Positions 49,746 to 58,298 of a stretch of DNA of 64,000 nucleotides are shown piece by piece (position 1 is the stretch's first letter; each line of letters opens with the position of its first letter). The DNA comes from Phycisphaerae bacterium (lineage in GTDB: Bacteria > Planctomycetota > Phycisphaerae > Phycisphaerales > Phycisphaeraceae). Where the stretch lies: assembly GCA_030432595.1 (NCBI GenBank), contig JAUIGU010000001.1, forward strand, positions 62,001-126,000. Direction: 5' to 3'. The position numbers and the translations under genes were made by a program. The notes beneath the pieces were generated by a model. That model searched no databases. It was not told the DNA's origin and saw nothing but the letters and a program-made list of their open reading frames with translations.

Positions 49746-49848
49746 AACAGGAGATCAATAGAGCATTAGATTGAGACACGAAACACCGGAGTTTTGTCTC
49801 GTTGTCCGTGTTTCTTGATTTACTGCTCTACTGTTCTACTGCTTTACC
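49721..49848. repeat. Opposed octamer arrays after the aspartyl protease gene
   Basis: Left arm 49721-49770 in units like AGCAGTAG, AACAGGAG, ATCAATAG, AGCATTAG. The right arm 49815-49848 has the reverse units (TACTGCTC, TACTGTTC, TACTGCTT). A small inner pair GAAACAC/GTGTTTC lies in between. The left arm starts inside the protease gene and carries its stop codon TAG (49743-49745). Confidence 0.92.
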
Positions 49849-49919
49849 GCCAGTCCGGATAACCCGCCGCCGTCCGCCCGCCACGCAACCCGCCGGGTCA
49901 CCCGCCCGATACCCCGGAC

Positions 49920-50408
49920 ATGCGGCGCGAGTCTTTTGAATCTTTGCCGGCCTGGCGTCAGGCGATGAAGCTGGCGCTGTCGGTGCATCGGTTGGCCGGG
50001 ACGCTGCCCGCGGACGAGAAGTCCGGGCTCGCGGCCGGCATGAAGAAGGCTTCGCAAGCACCGGCCGGGCTGATCGCGCAGGCCGACGCGTCGGAAGAAC
50101 CCGACGCCGCGATCGCCACCCTGAACAAGTGCGAAACGCCGCTGCGCGAACTGCTGACCACCGCCCTGCTCGCCCAACAGCTCAAGATGCTCGGGCGCAG
50201 CGACCTGCGGCGGCTGCGCGGACTGGTCGCCAAGACCCGGCGCGAGATCGACGACGAGATCGAGGCATGGACGCAGGCGCCGGAGGAGACGCCTGCGTCC
50301 GGCCTTGAACTCGTTGACGCGGACCAGGACGACGACGACTTCGACGCGATCGGTTTGAATGATCGCCAACGGCCCAAGTCCTTCTGGCCGCTACGCCGCG
50401 CGGCGTGA
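49920..50408 (+). CDS. Four-helix-bundle protein (S23/IVS-type), diverged
   Basis: 162 residues. The first 120 look like the four-helix-bundle family also found in rRNA intervening sequences and near diversity-generating elements: FESLPAWRQAMKLALSVHRL, P-A-D-E-K-S-G-L, then MKKASQAPAGLIAQA in the place of I-R-R-A-a-x-S-I-x-x-N-I-A-E-G. The last 40 residues are acidic and then basic, unlike the family. No reverse transcriptase or other partner is nearby. Its role is unknown; it may bind another protein or nucleic acid. Confidence 0.7.
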   Translation: MRRESFESLPAWRQAMKLALSVHRLAGTLPADEKSGLAAGMKKASQAPAGLIAQADASEEPDAAIATLNKCETPLRELLTTALLAQQLKMLGRSDLRRLRGLVAKTRREIDDEIEAWTQAPEETPASGLELVDADQDDDDFDAIGLNDRQRPKSFWPLRRAA

Positions 50409-50485
50409 TTCCGAGCCGACTTGAGATTCCGGGTGCCACGGTTCCATGACGGCATCCTCGTCGGGCACGGCCTACACTCGCCGCC

Positions 50486-51547
50486 ATGCCCGCGGCGACC
50501 GCAACCTTTCCAACGACCCGTATCGACACCGTCCTCGTCGGCGCCGGGCCGATCGGCCTGGAGTTGGCGGTCTCGCTCAAGCACCTGGGCGCCGATTACG
50601 TGCATCTTGAAGCGGGCAATATCGCCCAGACCGTCACCTGGTACCCCAAGCAGACGCGCTACTTCTCGTCGCCGCAGCGCATCGCCATCGCGGGCGTGCC
50701 GCTGATCACCGACAACGGCGAGAAGGCGACCCGCGAGCAATACCTCGCGTACCTGCGCGGCGTCGTGCAGCAGTTTGACCTGCCCGTCCGCAGCTACACG
50801 CCGGTCGAGTCGGTCGAACGCAAAGACGACGGTCGGTTTTTGGTTCGCACGCCAAACGAAACCTTCGACGGCAAGCACGTCGTGCTCGCCATCGGCGACA
50901 TGCACGCCCCCCGCAAACTCGGCGTGCCCGGCGAAGACCTGCCGCACGTCTCGCACTACTTCGACGAGCCGCACCGCTACTTCGGCCAGCGGCTGCTCAT
51001 CGTCGGCGGCAAGAACTCCGCGGTCGAGGCGGCGCTGCGCTGCCACCACGCGGGCGCGAAGGTCGACGTGTCGTACCGCGGCGAGGCTTTCCCCGAGTCG
51101 TCGATCAAGTACTGGCTGCTGCCAGAGATCAACGCACTGATCAAGCACGGGCAGATCGCGTTTCACCCCCACACCGAGGTCGCGGAGATCCAACCCGGCA
51201 AGGTCGTGCTGCGCTCCAACACCGCGGACAAAACCGAAACCGTCCCCGCCGACTTCGTGCTGCTGCTCACCGGCTACGTCCAGGACCCGACGCTGTTCAA
51301 GATGGCCGGCGTCACGCTCGACGGCGAGAACCACGCGCCGACGCTCGACCCCGACACGATGATGACGGACGTGCCGAACCTGTTCGTCGCCGGGACCGCC
51401 GCGGCGGGCACGCAGCAGCGCTTCAAGCTCTTCATCGAGAACTGCCACCCGCACGTCCGCAAGATCGCCAAGGCCATCACGGGGAAAGAGCCGCCGCGCG
51501 AATTGATCAACAACGCCGCCGAGACGTTCGGCCTGGCGGAGTCGTAA
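50486..51547 (+). CDS. YpdA-like FAD/NAD(P)-dependent oxidoreductase
   Basis: 353 residues of the two-dinucleotide-domain flavoprotein type. FAD site [16 protein letters not shown] near residue 18 and the NAD(P) site [19 protein letters not shown] near 175, then [16 protein letters not shown] and [19 protein letters not shown]. This pattern is that of YpdA, the bacillithiol disulfide reductase, which lacks the C-x-x-C of thioredoxin reductases; none is seen here either. Whether this organism makes bacillithiol is not shown. It stands alone. Confidence 0.87.
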   Translation: MPAATATFPTTRIDTVLVGAGPIGLELAVSLKHLGADYVHLEAGNIAQTVTWYPKQTRYFSSPQRIAIAGVPLITDNGEKATREQYLAYLRGVVQQFDLPVRSYTPVESVERKDDGRFLVRTPNETFDGKHVVLAIGDMHAPRKLGVPGEDLPHVSHYFDEPHRYFGQRLLIVGGKNSAVEAALRCHHAGAKVDVSYRGEAFPESSIKYWLLPEINALIKHGQIAFHPHTEVAEIQPGKVVLRSNTADKTETVPADFVLLLTGYVQDPTLFKMAGVTLDGENHAPTLDPDTMMTDVPNLFVAGTAAAGTQQRFKLFIENCHPHVRKIAKAITGKEPPRELINNAAETFGLAES

Positions 51548-51659
51548 TCGTGCCTCGCGCCGTTTTCGCCTGACGATCCGACAGAACCGAACGCAAGCCG
51601 TTACGCTGCGGCGTGTCGTGACCAACTGCCATTCTTATCCACTTGCCGAGGAGTTTGCC

Positions 51660-52214
51660 ATGCCCACCCCGACCCGACTCGCATCGTTTTCCCTGGTTGT
51701 TCCGTTGCTGCTGGTCGGCGTGTTGCTGCTCACGACCGGCAACCCGCCCGCCGCGAAAGCCGACGACCACGCGGCCGGCGTCACCACCGACGGCCAGGCC
51801 GCGCCGCTCGCCACGCACGACATCAGCCTCGAACAGGCCCACATGGTGATCATGGCCGCCATGCAGCGCGCCGAAGCGATCGACACCAAGATGGACATCG
51901 CCGTCGTCGACGCCGGCGGAAACCTCAAGGCCTTCGTCCGCATGGACGGCGCGTGGCTGGGCTCCATCGACATCGCGATCAAGAAAGCCAAAACCGCCCG
52001 CTACTTCGACATGCCCACCGGCGAAATCGGCAAGCTCTCCAAAGAAGACGGCCCGCTCTACAACATCGAGCACTCCAACGGCGGGCTCATCACCTTCCCC
52101 GGCGGCGTCCCGCTCAAGGCCGCCGACGGCACGATCATCGGCGCCATCGGCGTGTCGGGCTCGACCGTCGAGAACGACCACGACGTCGCCAGCGCCGGCG
52201 CCGACGCGCTGTAA
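51660..52214 (+). CDS. Exported GlcG/HbpS-like (DUF336) protein
   Basis: The start ATG at 51660 gives a signal peptide (hydrophobic [18 protein letters not shown], cleavage near AKA-DD). The mature domain has the GlcG/HbpS fold: [55 protein letters not shown] and [17 protein letters not shown]. Members bind haem or cobalamin or assist glycolate use; the exported form with this length (184 residues) resembles extracytoplasmic haem-binding HbpS. No glycolate genes are nearby. A GAGGAG-like site lies a few bases before the ATG. Confidence 0.88.
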   Translation: MPTPTRLASFSLVVPLLLVGVLLLTTGNPPAAKADDHAAGVTTDGQAAPLATHDISLEQAHMVIMAAMQRAEAIDTKMDIAVVDAGGNLKAFVRMDGAWLGSIDIAIKKAKTARYFDMPTGEIGKLSKEDGPLYNIEHSNGGLITFPGGVPLKAADGTIIGAIGVSGSTVENDHDVASAGADAL

Positions 52215-52281
52215 GATGCGGATGAGTTTCTTACTTCACCGATTGTGCTTTGACGCGCCAACCTGATCAGGGAACCCGACC

Positions 52282-52763
52282 ATGTCCGACGAACCGCAGG
52301 CCGCCCCGCCGAGTGCCCCCCCCCGTCCACCCCCGCCGCCGGACTGACGGACGCGCCGCCGGCCCCGACGGGCGAGGTCCCCAAGGACCAGCGAACGATG
52401 GGCATGTTGTGCCACCTGTTGTCGCTGGCCGGGTTCGTCGTGCCGGTGCCGGGCGCGAACGTGCTCGGGCCGCTCATCCTCTGGATGGTGAAGAAGGACG
52501 AGATGCCGTTTGTCAACGACCAGGGCAAAGAAGCCGTGAACTTTCAGATCACCGTGTTGATCGCGGCGCTGGCGTGCGGCGTGCTGGGGATCATCGGGCT
52601 CATCTTGACCGTGGTCGTGATCGGGATCGTGATTCTCCCGCTGGCGGGCCTGCTGGCCTTGGCGGTGTTCATCGCCAGCCTGGTCTTCACCATCATCGCG
52701 GCGCTCAAGGCCAACGAGGGCGAGCACTACCGCTACCCCTTCGCGCTGCGCTTGGTGAAGTAA
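52282..52763 (+). CDS. DUF4870 membrane protein, frame broken at a C9 tract
   Basis: The C-terminal part (from 52398: MGMLCHLLSLAGFVVPVPGA) is a typical DUF4870/Tic20-like protein with three membrane helices and the motif NDQGKEAVNFQ. The natural start appears to be the ATG at 52282 (MSDEPQAAPPSAPP), but that frame meets a stop after a run of nine C at 52316-52324. With ten C the frame continues through a Pro/Ala-rich stretch (then L-T-D-A-P-P-A-P-T-G-E-V-P-K-D-Q-R-T) into MGMLCHLL, as in the family. So the gene is either off-phase by one base or the tract is a sequencing error. The ATG at 52398 alone would give 121 residues and keep all helices. Confidence 0.82.
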
Positions 52764-52827
52764 GCGCACCCGGGGGCCGGGGGACGCGGGTCGATGCGCG
52801 TCACCCGCTAAACGCGAGCGTTTCGAC

Positions 52828-54318
52828 TCAACCGCGTGGTTCCGCCCCGCGGTTTTCCTTTGCGCGGCGGGCGTTCGCGGTCAACGCGTGCGCTATCAGC
52901 GCCAGCGCCACCAACCCCGCGCCCAGCGCGACGTATTCCCACTCGACCATCACGCTCAGCCCCAGGCACCCGGCCAACCCGACCCACGCGAACGCACGCG
53001 GGTACCGGCGGTCGTCCGGCGGCAGGCGCAGCGCCGCGGCGTTGGTCAGGCCGTAGTACACCAGCACGGTCACGGCCGACAGCGACCACGCGTGTCGGAT
53101 CGAGCCGACGAGGACCAGCCCCAGAACAATCGCGGTCACGAGCAGCACCGCGGGCGCGGGCGTGGTCCCGGTCGGATCGACCCGGGCGAAGACGCCTGGC
53201 AGGTGGCCCCGCCGCCCCATCGCCAGCGCGACGCGTGAGAGGCCGAACAGGAGGTTGAGCACGACGCCGACCATCGCGGTGACGGCGCCGACAGCGACGA
53301 GCCAGACCGTCCAGACCGGGGCGTCTACCCCCCGCAGCGCCGCTTCGAGTGGCGCCGCACCGTCTGCCGTCAACTTCGCAAGCGCGTCAGGACCGACCGC
53401 GAACAGCGCCGCCAGCGCGACGGCGGCGTACGTCATCACGGTTACCGTCATGGTCACGGCCACCGCGCGGGGGATGGTCCGCACGGGCGAACGCACCTCT
53501 TCCGCGAGCGTCGCGATCCGGCCGTAGCCGGTGTAAGCAACGAACATCAGCGCTGTGGCCCAGGCCACGCCGAGCCACCCATCCATCGTGAAGCCGGTCG
53601 GCGAGATCGGGCGGTGCCTGGCCGACGGTTCGGCATCGATCGATGTCCCCGATGTCGACGCCGCGCCGTCCTCCCGCAGCTCGAACCAGTACATGGTGTT
53701 GCCCCAATCGATGACCACGTCGCCCTGGCGGAGCGTGGACACAAACGCGGCGACCACAAAAATCCCCAGCGACACCAACGTCACACACACGATCACCGTG
53801 TTCACCGCCGTGGTCCGCTTCATGCCTTCGAGCACGAGCGTCATCAGGCTCAGCACGACGACCAGGCCCGCGCCGATGCGCAGCGACGCGCCGGCGTCGG
53901 GGAAGCCGAAGAGCCCCCAGCCGTACGCCGCCAACCCCAGCGCCGCCGTCGCGGCGGATGCAGACTTGGCGACGAGGAACATGAACCCCGCGACCGCGCC
54001 CCACGCCGGCGTCAAGTAGCGGTGCCCGTACTCGTAGGTGCCGCCCGCCACCGGGTGCGCGGCGGCGAGTTGCGCCGAGCTCAGCGCGTTGCACCACGCC
54101 AGCCCGCCGGCCAGCACCACCGCTGGCAGCAAGCCCCAACCCGCCGCCCCCGCGCCCAGGCCGATGGCCACGAACACGCCCGTGCCCACCATCGACCCCA
54201 GCCCCAGCATCACCGCGCCCGGCACGCCGACCTGCCGCCGCAGCCGGCCGGAGCCCGCGCCGCCTGGGGGCGCTGCGTCGTTCGACGCACGACGGTTTGG
54301 AGACGGCGAATCGTTCAC
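52828..54318 (-). CDS. APC-family amino acid permease
   Basis: A 496-residue cation or polyamine/amino acid transporter of the APC superfamily with about 12 membrane helices. The first helix has GAVMLGLGSMVGTGVFVAIG (unwound G-x-G substrate site), followed by SSAQLAAAHPVAGGTYEYG. A hydrophilic loop of about 50 residues between helices 6 and 7 is longer than usual. Its substrate cannot be named. The leader contains a terminator hairpin (54383-54418), so expression may be set by attenuation. Confidence 0.9.
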   Translation of the reverse strand: MNDSPSPNRRASNDAAPPGGAGSGRLRRQVGVPGAVMLGLGSMVGTGVFVAIGLGAGAAGWGLLPAVVLAGGLAWCNALSSAQLAAAHPVAGGTYEYGHRYLTPAWGAVAGFMFLVAKSASAATAALGLAAYGWGLFGFPDAGASLRIGAGLVVVLSLMTLVLEGMKRTTAVNTVIVCVTLVSLGIFVVAAFVSTLRQGDVVIDWGNTMYWFELREDGAASTSGTSIDAEPSARHRPISPTGFTMDGWLGVAWATALMFVAYTGYGRIATLAEEVRSPVRTIPRAVAVTMTVTVMTYAAVALAALFAVGPDALAKLTADGAAPLEAALRGVDAPVWTVWLVAVGAVTAMVGVVLNLLFGLSRVALAMGRRGHLPGVFARVDPTGTTPAPAVLLVTAIVLGLVLVGSIRHAWSLSAVTVLVYYGLTNAAALRLPPDDRRYPRAFAWVGLAGCLGLSVMVEWEYVALGAGLVALALIAHALTANARRAKENRGAEPRG

Positions 54319-54382
54319 CGCCGGAGCATACGGCCGCGCCCTGACCCGTCGTTTCGCAGCCGTGCGGGCTCACAAACGGCAC

Positions 54383-54418
54383 AAAAAACGGAGCTCATGA
54401 CGTAAAGCCACGAGCTCC
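54383..54418 (-). terminator. Intrinsic terminator in the leader of the APC permease gene
   Basis: On the minus strand GGAGCTCGTGG (54418-54408) pairs with TCATGAGCTCC (54400-54390), including two G-U pairs that only work on this strand; the loop is CTTTACG and TTTTTT follows (54388-54383). It lies 65 bases before the permease ATG, with no gene upstream on this strand. Confidence 0.85.
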
Positions 54419-54511
54419 GCGGGGTGGGTGGGGCAGGGAGAATTGGCCGGACGTTTAACCCCGACCGTGGTCCAGATTCGAGCCGGACTCGAACCCGACT
54501 CTGAGAGTATA
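54419..54511 (-). promoter_or_regulatory. Candidate regulatory leader of the APC permease gene
   Basis: Leftward from a TATACT (54511-54506, possible -10; no good -35) the RNA would begin near 54499. It contains a hairpin TTCGAG-TCCGG-CTCGAA, a GGTCGGGGTTAAAC segment and a C-rich stretch, and then the terminator. This fits an attenuator or riboswitch for the permease, or a short stable RNA of about 115 bases. No known riboswitch or T-box consensus was recognised. Confidence 0.4.
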
Positions 54512-54542
54512 GGGGAGGACCGGTGCGGAAAGAAGCCCGAAT

Positions 54543-54557
54543 CACGGGTTTATCCCG
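54543..54557. repeat. CGGGTTTATCCCGG motif
   Basis: Third copy of the motif at 3982 and 7686, between the divergent APC and pseudopilin genes. Confidence 0.4.
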
Positions 54558-54664
54558 GCGGAATTCCCCTAGGACAGTCGCGATGACTCAGGTCGTACGG
54601 CGGCTTTGGGTGTAATCGGGCGGGGGATTGCGCCCCACGCTTGCTGAATCCGGTTGCATTGTGG

Positions 54665-54693
54665 TTGGTGAGCGGCGGGGCGTCGGGTATGAT
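54665..54693 (+). promoter_or_regulatory. Possible sigma-70 promoter for the pseudopilin gene
   Basis: TTGGTG (54665-54670), 17 bases, TATGAT (54688-54693). Transcription would start near 54700, which supports translation from the ATG at 54725 and excludes the earlier candidate starts at 54641 and 54689. Confidence 0.5.
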
Positions 54694-54724
54694 TTCGGAC
54701 TCGGGCCGGGAGCCGACCTTTTTC

Positions 54725-55693
54725 ATGCAAAACACGATCAGTGCCAACTTTACGCCGCGGCGCGTCCCGCGATCCGGGCGTTCCGGTCGCGCCCCGGCCG
54801 GGTTTGTTTTGCGTTTTCGTTCAGTTCGGCCGGGCTTCACGCTCATCGAATTGCTGGTCGTGGTGTCGATCATCGCGCTGTTGATCGGGATCCTGCTGCC
54901 GGCGCTGGGTTCGGCCCGCCACGCCGCCAAGAACCTCGCGTGTTTGAGCAACCAGCGGCAGATCGGCGTGGCGTTCGGGTCGTACAGCACGACCCACAAC
55001 GACCTGATCCCGTTCGCGTACGACCGCCAACTCGACCTGCGTGCGGCGGAAGAAAGCTGGACCTGGGACGACAGCATCGGGGAAGAGCTCGGGCACGGCC
55101 TCCGCCGGGTCCGACGCGGCAAGGATTTCCTGCTGGCCGAGGAGGGGTCTCCGATCCTGATCTGCCCGGGCGACCCGGCGACCAGCGACGGGCCGACGGA
55201 GGTGGCCGTCCGGTCGTACGCCATGCCGTACTCGGGCGCGGACCTGGACTCGTCGGTGAAGCAGCCGCGCGGCCTGGGCGCTCACCCGCGTGAAGGCGAA
55301 CGGCAGACGCGGTTCTCGCTGGCCAGCGACGTGCCGGCCGCGTCGAGCACGATCCTGGTCACGGAGTACCCCCGCAGCGGCGGGACTCTGGGTCCCCGGC
55401 TCTCGGCCCCGACGCGGTACGCGTTTTACAACATTCAGGGCGCCGAGGCCGGTGCCTGGATCCCCACGGCCCGGGAGCAGCTCGTGGCCGCGTGGCGTGA
55501 CACCAACGGCACGCATTCCAGCGACCGCGGCGGCACGGACATCGTTTACGAGACCGAACGCCGCTTCAATTACCTCAAGGCGGACGGCTCGGCGTCGTCG
55601 GGCACGCCCTACGAAACCGCCGGCGAGCAGTTCTCCCCGGAGCTGCCCGACGGCACCTCCTACCTCCAATGGACCCGCGACCCCGACGACTGA
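54725..55693 (+). CDS. Type II pseudopilin-like protein (long leader)
   Basis: A prepilin with a basic leader of about 37 residues and the classic cleavage and helix region RPG-FTLIELLVVVSIIALLIG, with Glu at +5, followed by ILLPALGSARHAAKNLACLSN and Q-R-Q, typical of the large planctomycete family of such proteins. The rest is a beta-rich globular domain with no enzyme motif. 322 residues. Secreted or envelope-located after cleavage by a prepilin peptidase. It does not have the DUF1559 H-x9-D-G motif at its end; instead it ends TRDPDD. Role within a secretion pseudopilus or surface structure unknown. Confidence 0.85.
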   Translation: MQNTISANFTPRRVPRSGRSGRAPAGFVLRFRSVRPGFTLIELLVVVSIIALLIGILLPALGSARHAAKNLACLSNQRQIGVAFGSYSTTHNDLIPFAYDRQLDLRAAEESWTWDDSIGEELGHGLRRVRRGKDFLLAEEGSPILICPGDPATSDGPTEVAVRSYAMPYSGADLDSSVKQPRGLGAHPREGERQTRFSLASDVPAASSTILVTEYPRSGGTLGPRLSAPTRYAFYNIQGAEAGAWIPTAREQLVAAWRDTNGTHSSDRGGTDIVYETERRFNYLKADGSASSGTPYETAGEQFSPELPDGTSYLQWTRDPDD

Positions 55694-55931
55694 GAAGCCC
55701 TTTTCGAACCGGGTCCCCAAGCCGTTCCGCGGGGCGTCAACACCGCTTGGGTCTCGGCCCGGATTCGGGTATCGTGCATGGCTTGAAGGATTTATCGGAT
55801 TCACCCCCGCCGGCCCAAGCCAGACCGTTCGACTGCCGCTTGAGCCAGGATCCAGATTCTCCGGAAGCTCCGGACGGCCCCAGTCCCTCGAAGGTAGTTC
55901 CTCGATTTAGTTCCTCATTCGAGACGTCATA
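55694..55931. other. Gap between pseudopilin and serine protease genes
   Basis: 238 bases with no gene. It holds one weak inverted repeat (CCCCAAGC near 55714 and GCTTGGGT near 55744, with CCGGGT/GCCCGG outside). No T-run and no clear promoter were seen. Confidence 0.4.
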
Positions 55932-58088
55932 ATGACCACCCCGCCTGCCCGATCTGTTCGCACGCTCAAGTCTTCCGGCCGACCGCTCGCACACGCCCGC
56001 GCCGTTTCGATGGCGCTGGGCGGGGTTCTGGTGACCGGCTTCGCGGCCCCGGCCCTGGGCATCGTCCACCTGGACCCCAAGCATGAGCCGTTCTCGATCA
56101 CCAAAGCCCAGACCGGCATCGCCACGTCCGTCGGCTCGATCGAGTTCCGCGCCCCCGAAGAGGGCGACGACACGACGCAGGGCGGCCTGCGGCGGTCCGG
56201 GCAGGCCAGCGGCGTGCTGCTCGACGCGGGCAACGACCGCACGTGGTTCGTCACCGCCGCCCACAACCTCGCACCGATCGGCCGGTTCGACAGCGGCGAC
56301 GGTTCGTTCCAGGGCGTCGTCACATACGCGCTGGGCGACAACTACAACACCAACCTGGCCGTCAATATCAGCGAGTGGTACATCTCGAGTTTTGCTGGGG
56401 ACGGGACGGGAATCTCGGGCGGCGACATCGCGATCGTGCCGCTGCCGTTCACCCCGGCAGAAGTCGCGGCGACCGGCAACGCGCGGGTGCCGATCTTCAC
56501 CCGGGACACGCCCCAGGAGTTCATCGATGCGATCGAGGGCGAGATCGTCGAGATCGTCGGCTTCGGTCAGAGCGGCAACGGCGCGCAGGGCGCCCCGCTC
56601 GACGACGGCGACCCGGTCCCCTTGACGTTCGACGGCGTCCGGCGCTGGGGGCAGAACCGCCTCGAGCTCTGGACCGACAACTCAATCCCGCGAATCTTCG
56701 CCGACGAACGCGACAACTTCGTCCAGATGGACTTCGACGTCGATCGCGACGACGACCTGTATGACGTGACGCCCAACGACCCGACCGACATCAACGCCGC
56801 CCGGGAGCAGACCTACGCGCTCAAGAACACGGGCGAATTCGTCATTTCCGGCGGGATCGAACCCCGCCAGATCCCCGAGGAAGACTTCCGCGTGCCCTTC
56901 GAGGTCGGGTTCTCGCCGGGGGACAGCGGCGGCGGCGTGTTCCTCAGCGACGCGCTGGTGGGCCTGCCGATCTCGGTCCGGGCGGTGCCGCTGGACGGCG
57001 ACGGCGACGCGGACGAAGACGGCGTGGGCTTCGGCTACGGGTCGACGGCCGAGTTCATCACGCTCAACGACTTCGCGTTCAACATCAACACCCTGATCAC
57101 CGCCGCGGAGCAGGCCGAGGTCGATTTCGCCAACGGCGCCCGCGCCGACCCGCTGCTCGACGACACCGAGCTCGCGTCGATGGGCTGGCTCTACGGCGCG
57201 GTCGACCTGAACCCGATCTACAACTACCCGGACCAGGACGAGATCAACAACCGCCGCGGCAACGCGGTCCCGCCGGGCCCGATCACCTCGCCGCTGACCG
57301 GCGGTGACGAGGACGTCTCGGCCTCCACCATCGGGGCGGAGGTGCTGCTGAACATCCTCGAAGTCAGCTACTACGCCGGCGAGCAGCTCAGCAACGTCAG
57401 CAAGGCCAAGCTCATCGGCATCCTGCCGGTCACAGCGTCCGACGACATCACCGACCAGGAGTTGATCGACCTGATCAACCTCCCGGACATCACCGATTCG
57501 GAGTCCCTGGTCTCGGCACTGGACAACGACCTGGGGTTGTTCTACGACGCGCCCACGATCGACCGCGCGATCCACGCGAGCTCGACGCTGCGGTTCATCG
57601 CCACCAACACCGACGCCGGCCCGCGGGCGAGTTCGCCGACCATCGACCTCGACCTCATCGGCGACTACGACGGCGACGGCGGTTTCGACACCGACGACAT
57701 CGACGCGTTCATCGCCGAGGTGGCGGCCGGCAGCGAGTGGGCCGACCTCGACCTGGACGGCGACTTCGACGACGACGACACGTCGGCCTACGTCGAGGGC
57801 ATCCTGGGCCTGCTCATGGGCGACGCCAACCTCAGCGGGCAGATCGAGCAGGGCGACCTGGACGCCGTGCTGGCCAACTGGGGTCAGTCCGGCAAGGGCT
57901 GGGCCGACGGCAGCTTCGGCACAGATGGCTTCGTGGACCAGGCCGACCTGGACATCATCCTGCAGAACTGGGGCTCGACGGCCGCGCCGTCGTTCGCCGC
58001 CAACCCCGGCGTTGTGCCCGAGCCCTCGTCGGTCGCGGCCCTGGCGGCGATCGGGGCCGTGGCGCTGCGGCGCCGCCGGTCGGCGTGA
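55932..58088 (+). CDS. Secreted trypsin-like protease with dockerin-like repeats and PEP-CTERM tail
   Basis: 718 residues. The signal peptide ends near residue 43 (VTGFAAPALG). A chymotrypsin-type triad is suggested by FVTAAHN (His near 110), GGDIAIVPL (Asp near 165) and FSPGDSGGGVF (Ser near 332), with acidic inserts between. From about 575 come Asp-rich, dockerin/EF-hand-like repeats (DYDGDGGFDTDD, DLDGDFDDDD, GDANLSGQIEQGDLD, DGFVDQADLDIILQNWG) that may bind calcium, and then VPEPSSVAALAAIGAVAL plus RRRRSA, an exosortase sorting signal. So it is exported and surface-processed. A terminator follows. The substrate is unknown. Confidence 0.85.
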   Translation: MTTPPARSVRTLKSSGRPLAHARAVSMALGGVLVTGFAAPALGIVHLDPKHEPFSITKAQTGIATSVGSIEFRAPEEGDDTTQGGLRRSGQASGVLLDAGNDRTWFVTAAHNLAPIGRFDSGDGSFQGVVTYALGDNYNTNLAVNISEWYISSFAGDGTGISGGDIAIVPLPFTPAEVAATGNARVPIFTRDTPQEFIDAIEGEIVEIVGFGQSGNGAQGAPLDDGDPVPLTFDGVRRWGQNRLELWTDNSIPRIFADERDNFVQMDFDVDRDDDLYDVTPNDPTDINAAREQTYALKNTGEFVISGGIEPRQIPEEDFRVPFEVGFSPGDSGGGVFLSDALVGLPISVRAVPLDGDGDADEDGVGFGYGSTAEFITLNDFAFNINTLITAAEQAEVDFANGARADPLLDDTELASMGWLYGAVDLNPIYNYPDQDEINNRRGNAVPPGPITSPLTGGDEDVSASTIGAEVLLNILEVSYYAGEQLSNVSKAKLIGILPVTASDDITDQELIDLINLPDITDSESLVSALDNDLGLFYDAPTIDRAIHASSTLRFIATNTDAGPRASSPTIDLDLIGDYDGDGGFDTDDIDAFIAEVAAGSEWADLDLDGDFDDDDTSAYVEGILGLLMGDANLSGQIEQGDLDAVLANWGQSGKGWADGSFGTDGFVDQADLDIILQNWGSTAAPSFAANPGVVPEPSSVAALAAIGAVALRRRRSA

Positions 58089-58125
58089 TCCGCAGCCGCG
58101 GCCCGGCTTTCCATGACCTTTCCCG

Positions 58126-58152
58126 CCCACGCCCCGCGCGTGGGCTTTTTTC
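58126..58152 (+). terminator. Intrinsic terminator
   Basis: GCCCACGC-CCCGC-GCGTGGGC followed by TTTTTT, 37 bases after the serine protease stop. Confidence 0.93.
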
Positions 58153-58298
58153 TGGGGCGGCGAGAGCGCTGCGGGAAACCGAGGTCATCCGCACGCCGCG
58201 GGCCCGGATCGGAATCGGGGGTTGCGAAACGCGCCGCGATTTGTCAGGGTGCCGCGTCGTTTGGCAGGCCCCGCGTGACCGTCTCAGGAGGCCCGGAC

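Noticed and set aside
54470-54500. tRNA gene suggested by GGTTCGAGTCC
   Set aside because: The T-arm stem does not pair, and no acceptor, D-arm or anticodon arm could be laid out on either strand. The motif is part of a TTCGAG/CTCGAA hairpin.
54319-54511. T-box riboswitch for the permease
   Set aside because: The conserved T-box sequence (GGTGGnACCGCG) is not present; only a C-rich stretch of opposite sense was seen.
58113-58298. Upstream ATG (58113) of the GH94-like gene
   Set aside because: It would place the rho-independent terminator inside the gene, and the extra residues are low-complexity; the TTG with AGGAGG fits better.
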